Shown here: piece by piece, positions 1-5,364 of the stretch | Layout of the letters: each line of letters opens with the position of its first letter | How positions within the stretch are numbered: the first letter of the stretch is position 1 | Assembly: GCA_023489205.1 (NCBI GenBank) | Contig: JAMDDF010000019.1 | Span: 1 to 5,364 of the forward strand | Source: Actinomycetota bacterium | Lineage (GTDB): Bacteria; Actinomycetota; Acidimicrobiia; Acidimicrobiales; Palsa-688 | Direction: 5' to 3' | Length of the DNA stretch: 5,364 nt | The notes under the pieces: model-generated | What the model saw: the letters and a program-made list of their open reading frames with translations, nothing else | Told to the model about the DNA's origin: nothing | Database searches by the model: none | Position numbers and translations under genes: made by a program

Positions 1-1
1 C

Positions 2-61
2 GTTGCGGCTGAGACGCCCAGCCCGGACATCTCTGCCACGTACGAGGAGCTCACAGGCTGA
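2..61 (+). CDS. Possible C-terminal end of an upstream gene (partial)
   Basis: The codons starting at position 2 read VAAETPSPDISATYEELTG and end at a TGA at 59-61. Third positions in this frame are mostly G or C (about 15 of 19), as in the certain genes of this window, and the other plus-strand frames look less gene-like. An acidic, Ser/Pro/Thr-containing tail is a plausible protein C-terminus, but 19 residues cannot identify a family, and the stretch could equally be intergenic. No product is proposed. Confidence 0.25.
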   Translation, partial: VAAETPSPDISATYEELTG

Positions 62-290
62 GCCGTGCGGATATGGCACTCCACCACAGCTCGCAAAATT
101 GCGGCTTTACGTTCGTCCAACATGGCTAGCAATCAAGACTACCGAGCGCCAGCGCATGCGCTCCGCCATGGTTGTCCCTACCCCGCCTAAGCTCGGCCCA
201 ACCGGCCTGGAGCGACAGCCTTGGCCCAGCGCTTGTGGAGGGCCCCAATTCTGACTATCTTGGTCATGATTTGACCATGCTTGTAAACCA
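62..290. other. Upstream intergenic region of the Sat-CysC gene
   Basis: I find no convincing gene here. The plus-strand open frame running through 3-254 has weak third-position G/C bias and a Pro/Arg-rich translation typical of non-coding GC-rich DNA. The region holds a short inverted repeat CGCAA-AA-TTGCG (92-103) followed by a few T residues, a perfect 12-base palindrome (151-162) and a 6+6 inverted repeat (261-277). A weak sigma-70-like pair, TTGTGG (233-238) and TATCTT (256-261) with a 17-base spacer, could be the promoter of the downstream gene. Its match to consensus is poor, about three and four of six bases. I recognise no riboswitch or tRNA fold. Confidence 0.4.
261..277. promoter_or_regulatory. 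Inverted repeat, candidate operator before sat-cysC
   Basis: TGGTCA (261-266) and its exact reverse complement TGACCA (272-277) are separated by five bases. The repeat sits 13 bases before the ATG at 291 and just after a weak -10-like TATCTT. This is where a repressor site would block transcription or initiation of the sulfate-activation gene. A 6+6 repeat can arise by chance, and I do not recognise the regulator. Confidence 0.3.
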
Positions 291-2036
291 ATGGAGGAGA
301 TGGAGATAGTGGCAGAGCACCTGATAGCCCCCCACGGCGGGAGTTTGGTGAACCTGGTCGTGGACGGGGACCGGGCAGCAGAGCTGAAGGCCGAGTCCAA
401 GCACTGGCCGAGCTGGGACCTAACCGCTCGTCAGCTCTGTGACCTCGAGCTTCTCGCCAACGGGGGCTTCTCGCCGCTGGGAGGCTTCTTGTCCGAGGAG
501 GCTTATGCGTCGGTCCTGGAGGCCATGCGCCTGCCCGACGGGACGCTATGGCCGATGCCGGTCAACTTGGACCTCTCCGAGGAGGCGGCGGCCGAGGTGC
601 CTCCAGGGTCCTCGCTGGCGCTGAGAGACCAAGAGGGGGTGATGCTCGCCGTCTTGCACGTGGAACAGGCTTACCGCCCCGACAAGGAGCGCGAGGCCAA
701 AGCCGTCTTCGGCACCACCGACAGGGCCCACCCCGGGGTCGCCTACCTCTTCGACAAGGCGGGGCCTGTGTACGCCTCCGGGCGCCTCGAGGTAATCTCC
801 CTGCCCCACCACTACGATTACAAGGCCCTGCGCTCAGGCCCCGCCGAGCTTCGGGAGCGCTTCAGCCGCCTCGGGTGGTCACGGGTGGTCGCCTTCCAGA
901 CGAGGAACCCCATGCACCGTGCGCACGTCGAGCTCACGCTCCGGGCGGCCAAATCGGCGGGCGCCAACTTGTTGGTCCATCCCGTGGTCGGCATGACCAA
1001 GCCCGGCGACGTCGACCACCACACCCGGGTGCGCTGCTACCAAGCGGTCATGAAGGGCTACCCCCACGCCACGGCCACCTTGGCGCTCCTGCCCCTGGCC
1101 ATGAGGATGGCCGGCCCACGCGAGGCCCTCTGGCACGCCATTATCCGCAAGAACTTCGGGGCGACCCACTTCATAATCGGCCGCGACCACGCAGGGCCGG
1201 GCAAGGGCTCTGACGGTGTCCCCTTCTATGGGCCTTACGATGCCCAAGACCTCGTCTTGGAGCATGCAGGCGAGCTCGGCATCGGAGTCGTGCCCTTCCA
1301 GCAGATGGTCTACGTAGAAGAGCGCGACGAGTACATGCCGGTGGACGAGGTCCCTCACGGCACAAGGACGCTCGACATCTCGGGCACCGAGCTCCGCCGG
1401 CGCTTGGCCGAAGGCAGGGAAATCCCGAGCTGGTTCACCTTCCCCGAGGTAGCGGCTGAGCTAAGGAGGAGCTACCCGCCCCGGGCCAAGCAGGGCTTCA
1501 CGGTATTTTTCACCGGCCTGTCGGGCTCGGGCAAGTCGACTATCGCCTCAGTGCTGCTAACCAAGCTCCTAGAGGAAGGGGGCCGGCCCGTCACGCTCTT
1601 GGACGGCGACATCGTGAGGAAGCACCTTTCCAGCGAGCTCGGGTTCTCCAAGGAGCACCGGGACATCAACATCCGCCGGATCGGCTGGGTGGCATCGGAG
1701 ATCACCAAAAACGGGGGCATCGCCATCTGCGCCCCGATCGCCCCTTACGAGGCGGTGAGGAAAGAGGTGCGCGAAATGATAGAGCCTCTCGGGGGCTTCG
1801 TCTTGGTGCACGTGTCCACGCCGTTGGAAGTCTGCGAGACGCGCGACCGCAAAGGCCTTTACGCCAAGGCCCGGGCGGGCATCGTGAAAGAGTTCACTGG
1901 CATCTCGGACCCCTACGAGGAGCCCAGCAACGCCGAGGTCACCATCGATACCTCAGACCTGTCGGCCGAGGAGGCAGCGCAGCTGATAATGGTCCACCTC
2001 CAAGCAGAGGGTTACCTGGGGCCGTCCAGGACCTAG
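291..2036 (+). CDS. Bifunctional sulfate adenylyltransferase / adenylylsulfate kinase (Sat-CysC fusion)
   Basis: A 581-residue cytoplasmic enzyme that should carry out both steps of sulfate activation: ATP + sulfate to APS + pyrophosphate, then APS + ATP to PAPS. The N-terminal half is ATP sulfurylase: LIAPHGG near the start opens the PUA-like domain, QTRNPMHRAH (203-212) carries the nucleotide-binding HxxH, and GRDHAGPG (297-304) is the second active-site motif. The C-terminal half is APS kinase: P-loop GLSGSGKST (409-417), DGD (438-440), DRKGLYAKA (519-527) and FTGISDPYEEP (535-545). Domain order and length resemble the Aquifex and fungal fusions, but the P-loop is intact, so an active kinase is expected, unlike the degenerate fungal allosteric domain. 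The ATG at 291 has no ribosome-binding site. A GTG at 309 lies nine bases after AGGAG (295-299) and could be the true start, giving 575 residues. No other sulfur gene is in view. Function is certain at family level; PAPS use (assimilation or sulfotransfer) is not shown. Confidence 0.96.
   Translation: MEEMEIVAEHLIAPHGGSLVNLVVDGDRAAELKAESKHWPSWDLTARQLCDLELLANGGFSPLGGFLSEEAYASVLEAMRLPDGTLWPMPVNLDLSEEAAAEVPPGSSLALRDQEGVMLAVLHVEQAYRPDKEREAKAVFGTTDRAHPGVAYLFDKAGPVYASGRLEVISLPHHYDYKALRSGPAELRERFSRLGWSRVVAFQTRNPMHRAHVELTLRAAKSAGANLLVHPVVGMTKPGDVDHHTRVRCYQAVMKGYPHATATLALLPLAMRMAGPREALWHAIIRKNFGATHFIIGRDHAGPGKGSDGVPFYGPYDAQDLVLEHAGELGIGVVPFQQMVYVEERDEYMPVDEVPHGTRTLDISGTELRRRLAEGREIPSWFTFPEVAAELRRSYPPRAKQGFTVFFTGLSGSGKSTIASVLLTKLLEEGGRPVTLLDGDIVRKHLSSELGFSKEHRDINIRRIGWVASEITKNGGIAICAPIAPYEAVRKEVREMIEPLGGFVLVHVSTPLEVCETRDRKGLYAKARAGIVKEFTGISDPYEEPSNAEVTIDTSDLSAEEAAQLIMVHLQAEGYLGPSRT
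293..299 (+). promoter_or_regulatory. Shine-Dalgarno-like GGAGGAG that may decide the sat-cysC start
   Basis: GGAGGAG overlaps the ATG at 291. It is too close to the ATG at 300 but well placed for the GTG at 309 (nine-base gap). This favours a start at 309, unless the gene is leaderless and begins at 291. The conserved LIAPHGG segment lies downstream of all three candidates, so homology cannot separate them here. Confidence 0.4.
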
Positions 2037-2081
2037 CGGGCCGGGTGAGCCTGCCTGAGGCCTGCTTCCCCATAGGGGGCC

Positions 2082-2140
2082 CCGGCCAGGCTCGCCGGCT
2101 TCCAGGCGCTGGGGGCCTTGGGGGGGCCCCTTGTGGCCCC
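2082..2140. terminator. GC-rich hairpins between convergent sat-cysC and lepA
   Basis: The 151-base spacer (2037-2187) carries adjacent short hairpins. CCGGC (2082-2086) pairs with GCCGG (2094-2098) across a seven-base loop. GGGGCC (2123-2128) pairs with GGCCCC (2135-2140) across CCTTGT, and a competing GGGGCC copy lies at 2112-2117. No T-run follows on either strand, so this is not a textbook intrinsic terminator. Such U-poor hairpins are common between convergent genes of GC-rich actinobacteria, and this one could serve both genes. The function is inferred from position and pairing only. Confidence 0.35.
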
Positions 2141-2187
2141 TCACCACCGGGTCGTACGCGCATTGGTCCTGGGTCACAAGGCGCTCA

Positions 2188-3996
2188 TCAGTCCTTCATC
2201 CGCAGGGCTTGGATGAACGCCTCTTGGGGCACTTCAACTCGCCCGATCGCCTTCATGCGCTTCTTGCCCTCACGCTGGCGCTCCAAGAGCTTCCGCTTGC
2301 GGGTAATGTCGCCGCCGTAGCACTTGGCCAGCACGTCCTTGCGCTTAGCCTTCACAGTTTCGCGGGCGATCACCTTGCCTCCCGCGGCCGCCTGGATGGG
2401 GACGTCAAAGAGCTGGCGAGGTATGAGCTCGCGCAGCTTCTCGGTCATCCGCCGTCCGTAGGCGACCATGTCCCCCCTGTGCACTATCGCGCTGAACGCG
2501 TCGACCGGGACGCCGTTTAGCAAGATGTCGATCTTAACGAGGTCGCCCGGCGAGAAACCGGCCGGTTCGTAGTCCAAGCTCGCGTAGCCCTTGGTCCGGC
2601 TCTTCAGCGCGTCAAAGAAGTCCATCACGACCTCGGCGAGAGGGAGACGGTAGACGACCTCCACGCGTTCGGGCGAGAGGTACTCCATCCTGATGAGCTC
2701 ACCGCGCCGGCTCTGACAGAGCTCCATGACCGTACCGGTGTACTCGGTCGGCAGGAGCATCGTGGCCTGGATAAAGGGCTCCTCGATCACCTCGATACGC
2801 TGGGGCGGCGGCATCTCGGCGGGGCTGTGGAGGCGTTCTTCGGTACCGTCGGTCAGCTTTGCCACGTACTCGACGCTCGGGGCCGTGGCGATGAGCGAGA
2901 GGTTGAACTCCCTTTCCAGGCGCTCGCGCACTATGTCCATATGGAGAAGGCCGAGGAACCCACAACGAAAGCCAAAACCGAGCGCCGGCGAAGTCTCGGG
3001 CTGGTAGGAAACGGACGAATCGGAGAGGCGCAATTTTTCCAAAGCGTCGCGCAGCGCCTCGAACTCGTCTCCGTCCACGGGGTACAGCCCACAAAAGACC
3101 ATCGGTTTTGGCTCTTGGTAACCTTCGAGGGCCATTAGCGCCGGGCGGCTCACTTCTGTTACGGTCTCGCCGACACGGGCCTCGCCGACATCTTTTATGC
3201 CCGCGATGAGGTAACCAACCTCGCCCGGCCCAAGGCTCTGCACCTCGCGTGCAGCCGGGAGCCGAACACCGATCTCTTCGACCTCGTGAGCCCGGCCGGT
3301 CTGCATGAAGCGGAGCTTGGCGCCCGAGAAGAGCACGCCGTTTACTACCCGTAGCGCGCTCACCACTCCCCGGTACTGGTCGTAGTAAGAGTCGAAGATG
3401 AGCGCCTGAAGTGGTGCATCGGGGTCCCCCTTTGGCGCCGGGATGCGCTCGCAGACCGCGTCGAGTAGCTCGGGGACTCCCTGGCCGGTCTTGGCCGACA
3501 CTCGCAGGATCTCGGCGGCTGGCACCCCTAGCACCGACTCGATCTCGGCCGCGCAGCGGTCGGGGTCTGCCGCCGGGAGGTCGATCTTGTTGAGCACGGC
3601 AACGATCTCAAGGTCGTGCTCAAGGGCCAGGTACGCGTGCGCCAGGGTCTGTGCCTCTATCCCCTGGGCCGCATCGACAAGCAGCACTACCCCCTCACAA
3701 GCGGCCAGGCTGCGGCTCACTTCGTAGCTGAAGTCGACGTGGCCAGGCGTGTCGATCAGGTGGACCGTGTAGCCCTTCCAGCGGACGCGGACGTTTTGGG
3801 CCTTGATGGTGATGCCCCGCTCACGCTCGATGTCCATCGAGTCGAGGTACTGGTCCCTCATCTCGCGGGGGCTCACCGCACCGGTAAGTTCAAGGATCCG
3901 GTCCGACAGAGTCGACTTGCCGTGGTCGATATGGGCGACGATGGACAAGTTGCGGATGTGGTCGGTCGTGACTTTGGACATGTAGGGGTTGCTCAT
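2188..3996 (-). CDS. lepA: Translation elongation factor 4, ribosomal back-translocase GTPase LepA
   Basis: A full-length 602-residue LepA/EF4, a ribosome-bound GTPase linked to recovery of mistranslocated ribosomes and to 30S assembly or initiation. All five G motifs are present: G1 AHIDHGKST (21-29), G2 around RERGITIK (58-65), G3 DTPGH (82-86, including the catalytic-type His86), G4 NKID (136-139) and G5 SAK (167-169). The EF-G-like domains II, III and V follow, and [15 protein letters not shown] is a strong LepA signature. The family-specific basic C-terminal domain is intact ([20 protein letters not shown], ending near the stop), and EF-G domain IV is absent as expected. The upstream start at 3996 has no Shine-Dalgarno sequence. 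An in-frame ATG at 3981 (residue 6) also precedes the conserved [15 protein letters not shown]. The gene is divergent from rpsT and convergent with sat-cysC. Nothing appears broken. Confidence 0.98.
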   Translation of the reverse strand: MSNPYMSKVTTDHIRNLSIVAHIDHGKSTLSDRILELTGAVSPREMRDQYLDSMDIERERGITIKAQNVRVRWKGYTVHLIDTPGHVDFSYEVSRSLAACEGVVLLVDAAQGIEAQTLAHAYLALEHDLEIVAVLNKIDLPAADPDRCAAEIESVLGVPAAEILRVSAKTGQGVPELLDAVCERIPAPKGDPDAPLQALIFDSYYDQYRGVVSALRVVNGVLFSGAKLRFMQTGRAHEVEEIGVRLPAAREVQSLGPGEVGYLIAGIKDVGEARVGETVTEVSRPALMALEGYQEPKPMVFCGLYPVDGDEFEALRDALEKLRLSDSSVSYQPETSPALGFGFRCGFLGLLHMDIVRERLEREFNLSLIATAPSVEYVAKLTDGTEERLHSPAEMPPPQRIEVIEEPFIQATMLLPTEYTGTVMELCQSRRGELIRMEYLSPERVEVVYRLPLAEVVMDFFDALKSRTKGYASLDYEPAGFSPGDLVKIDILLNGVPVDAFSAIVHRGDMVAYGRRMTEKLRELIPRQLFDVPIQAAAGGKVIARETVKAKRKDVLAKCYGGDITRKRKLLERQREGKKRMKAIGRVEVPQEAFIQALRMKD

Positions 3997-4078
3997 TAGC
4001 GCTCAGGGGTCAACCACCAGTTTGGCCCATGCTGGCCCTCCGCCTGCCGGCGCGTGTCCTGCTAACATGGGCCACCCT
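3997..4078. promoter_or_regulatory. Divergent lepA-rpsT promoter region
   Basis: Only 82 bases separate the two divergent genes, so both promoters must lie here or reach into the genes. Neither side has a recognisable -35/-10 pair. Each side does carry GCTAA followed by ATG-like bases: on the plus strand TAACAT (4063-4068) lies 10 bases before the GTG at 4079, and on the minus strand TAATGA (3998-3993) lies 11 bases before the ATG at 3981. If these act as -10 elements, both transcripts would be nearly leaderless, which would fit the lack of Shine-Dalgarno sequences. This is inferred from spacing alone. Confidence 0.4.
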
Positions 4079-4726
4079 GTGGCGAACATAAAGAGCCAGA
4101 TCAAGCGGATCAAGACCAACGACAAGCGCAGGCTGCGCAACAAAGCTGCCAGGTCCGAGATCAAGACCCGGGTCAAGCTGGCGTTGCGCGCTGCCGAGAC
4201 AGGCGACGAGCGCTCAGAGGAGTACCTTCGCCTCGCGGTAAAGAAGCTGGACAAGGCCGCTGCGCGCGGCATCATCCACCTAAACCAGGCCGCTAACCGC
4301 AAGTCCGCCCTCATGCACAAGGTAGCAGTGCTGCAGGCCTCCCCTGCCGAAGGTGCGCTCGGAGAACAAGAGCCGCTCAGCGCTCTTGAAGCCGAAAGCG
4401 CCGAGGAGGCGAGCACCTCGCGCGCTAGGGGCAGGGCCAGAGCCGAGAGGGCAGAAAGGTCGGCGCTCCGGCCTCGGATCTCAAGAAGGGGTAGGCGCGC
4501 CAAAGGCCAGGGCCAAGCCGACGACACAGCCCAAGCCGACGACACAGCCCAAGCCGACGACACAGCCCAAGCCGACGACACAGGCCAAGCCGACGACACA
4601 GCCCAAGCCGGCGACACAGGCCAGGCCGACGACACCGGCCAAGCCGAAGGCTCCTTGGAGCAGCTCGAGGGCGCGAGCGACGGCCCAGAAGCCGCCGGCG
4701 ACCAAGCCGGCCCTCCGGCCAGCTAG
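4079..4726 (+). CDS. rpsT: 30S ribosomal protein S20 with a long low-complexity C-terminal tail
   Basis: S20 binds 16S rRNA early in 30S assembly. From the GTG at 4079 the protein begins [20 protein letters not shown], matching the usual MANIKSQ start, so I choose this GTG over the in-frame ATG at 4067, which would add MGHP. Residues 1-87 are a complete S20, with the family signature [13 protein letters not shown] (64-76). S20 normally ends there at about 85-90 residues, but this frame continues to residue 215. The tail has an acidic segment (about 90-112), an Arg-rich segment (about 112-144), seven QADDTA-type repeats (146-187) and an acidic end. Third-position G/C falls from about 85% in the S20 body to about two-thirds just after it, while the +1 frame is higher there, so the tail may be frameshifted. 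No Shine-Dalgarno sequence precedes the start. The stop overlaps that of convergent holA. S20 identity is certain; the tail as drawn is not. Confidence 0.9.
   Translation: MANIKSQIKRIKTNDKRRLRNKAARSEIKTRVKLALRAAETGDERSEEYLRLAVKKLDKAAARGIIHLNQAANRKSALMHKVAVLQASPAEGALGEQEPLSALEAESAEEASTSRARGRARAERAERSALRPRISRRGRRAKGQGQADDTAQADDTAQADDTAQADDTGQADDTAQAGDTGQADDTGQAEGSLEQLEGASDGPEAAGDQAGPPAS
4514..4648 (+). repeat. 18-base tandem repeat array, seven copies plus a partial eighth
   Basis: Unit CAAGCCGACGACACAGCC. Copies 1-3 (4514-4567) are identical. Copies 4-7 differ at one to four positions, and a degraded partial copy follows at 4640-4648. Because 18 is a multiple of three, copy number can change without moving the frame. 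In the rpsT frame the unit reads QADDTA; one base further it reads KPTTQP. All six frames are free of stops across the array, so open frames here say little about coding. Confidence 0.95.
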
Positions 4727-5364
4727 GGTCGGCCTTTTGCGCTACTGGCCCGGGGCCCCGTCCGGGCCTGCGAGCGCATAGAGGAGCGAGCTGCACGCGA
4801 CAGCCGGCACAGGCGAGCGACGAGCACCTCGAGCACCCAAAGAGGTTCCCAGTCGATCTTGCCCTTTAGTTTTAGTTCGGCCTCGGCCAAGGCGGTGATC
4901 GCTTCGCCGGCGCCAGCGGGGCCAAGCCGGCGAGCTGCGTCGAGTGCCTTCTTGGCTGGGAAGGTGCTACGCCCCTTGGCAATGCCAAGGGCCTCGGCGG
5001 CTGCGGCTTCCGAAGCGATCTCCGGCGACTGGACCCGCAGTATGTTGCCAAAGTGGCGGTGGAGGATGGCAAGGACCACTAAAGGGTGACGGCCACCAGC
5101 GTCCGAGAGCCGGTGGAGCAGTTCTATCGCCCTCTCGGTGTCCCCTTTGTCGATCGCGTCGGTCAGGTCCCATGGCGGCACGGAACCCGCCTGGCCGAGG
5201 TAGGGCGCCAGCTCTTCCCGGCCGACCCGAGCACCCTCCCCATAGGCAGCTTCGAGCACCCCGAGCAACGCCCCGAGCCGAGAGAGATCCTCGCCCAGGT
5301 GCGCCTCGAGCAGCCCTGCTGCGTCCCGGTCCAACTTGACGGGGGCGCGCCCGAGACGTCCCAC
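4723..5364 (-). CDS. holA: DNA polymerase III delta subunit, C-terminal part (cut by window end)
   Basis: The delta subunit is part of the clamp-loader complex that opens the beta sliding clamp and places it on primed DNA. About 213 residues are visible. The family usually has 320-340, so the N-terminal AAA+-like domain lies beyond position 5364, and the GTG at the edge is not a real start. Visible landmarks of the delta C-terminal helical domain are [39 protein letters not shown], then a LG...[12 protein letters not shown] segment, and finally [20 protein letters not shown] and VARLCRLSR. The family normally finishes around VARL; here about 28 further Ser/Arg/Ala-rich, weakly coding residues run to the stop at 4725-4723. 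That stop overlaps the rpsT stop in the shared CTAG. Adjacency to rpsT is typical of actinobacteria. Confidence 0.92.
   Translation of the reverse strand: MGRLGRAPVKLDRDAAGLLEAHLGEDLSRLGALLGVLEAAYGEGARVGREELAPYLGQAGSVPPWDLTDAIDKGDTERAIELLHRLSDAGGRHPLVVLAILHRHFGNILRVQSPEIASEAAAAEALGIAKGRSTFPAKKALDAARRLGPAGAGEAITALAEAELKLKGKIDWEPLWVLEVLVARLCRLSRAARSSMRSQARTGPRASSAKGRP
4747..4768. terminator. GC hairpin at the rpsT/holA convergent junction
   Basis: GGCCCGG (4747-4753) pairs perfectly with CCGGGCC (4762-4768) across an eight-base loop. It lies 20 bases past the rpsT stop and inside the last codons of holA. No T-run follows on the plus strand. TTTT at 4735-4738 precedes it on the plus strand and becomes an A-run on the minus strand, so it does not help either gene. 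It is a candidate terminator for rpsT by position only. Confidence 0.3.

Noticed and set aside
92..107. CGCAA-AA-TTGCG followed by T residues as an intrinsic terminator of an upstream gene
   Set aside because: The stem is only five pairs with a two-base loop, too tight for a stable RNA hairpin, and the T-run is short.
3..254. Open frame of 83 codons before sat-cysC
   Set aside because: It starts with TTG at the window edge, has weak third-position G/C bias and a Pro/Arg-rich translation without recognisable motifs.
548..1213. Open frame of 221 codons inside sat-cysC in another frame
   Set aside because: A shadow of a gene with intact active-site motifs; the translation is Gly/Arg/Pro-rich and has no family features.
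4004..4014. TTGACC on the minus strand (4013-4008) as a -35 element for lepA
   Set aside because: The hexamer at the proper 17-base spacing is AACCCC, which does not resemble a -10 element.
4003..4635. Long minus-strand open frame antisense to rpsT (about 210 codons)
   Set aside because: It mirrors the certain S20 gene and the repeat array, which is open in all frames; its Ala/Ser/Trp-rich repeats are just the repeat unit read backwards.
4514..4648. Repeat array as a possible CRISPR
   Set aside because: Units are 18 bases, directly adjacent with no unique spacers, inside a coding frame, and with no cas genes nearby.

Overview
This is a G+C-rich bacterial window with four protein genes I can name with confidence, plus short intergenic regions. 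The gene order lepA(-) / rpsT(+) / holA(-) matches the arrangement I know from actinobacterial chromosomes. Together with the strong G/C bias at third codon positions, the missing Shine-Dalgarno sequences at two starts and a long low-complexity tail on ribosomal protein S20, this points to an actinobacterium, possibly an Acidimicrobiia-like lineage. The phylum is a moderately confident inference; the lineage is a guess.

Layout: positions 1-61 may hold the last codons of an upstream plus-strand gene. Positions 62-290 are non-coding as far as I can see and contain two small inverted repeats close to the next start. Positions 291-2036 (+) encode a fused ATP sulfurylase/APS kinase (Sat-CysC), which would make PAPS from sulfate and ATP on one chain. 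A 151-base convergent spacer with GC-rich hairpins follows. Positions 2188-3996 (-) encode the translational GTPase LepA (EF4). An 82-base divergent spacer separates it from rpsT (4079-4726, +), ribosomal protein S20 with a C-terminal tail of about 128 residues that includes seven 18-base tandem repeats. Its stop overlaps the stop of the convergent gene holA (4723-5364, -), the DNA polymerase III delta subunit, whose 5' part lies outside the window.

Three of the four genes are housekeeping (translation and replication). Sat-CysC is a stand-alone sulfur-activation gene with no sulfur-assimilation partner in view. I see no mobile element, CRISPR array, tRNA/rRNA gene or defence-like system, and no convincing novel system. 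The oddest region is the rpsT tail: codon-position composition suggests the reading frame that best fits coding DNA shifts by one base just after the conserved S20 domain. In that frame the repeats read as a basic Lys/Pro/Thr tail rather than an acidic Asp-rich one.
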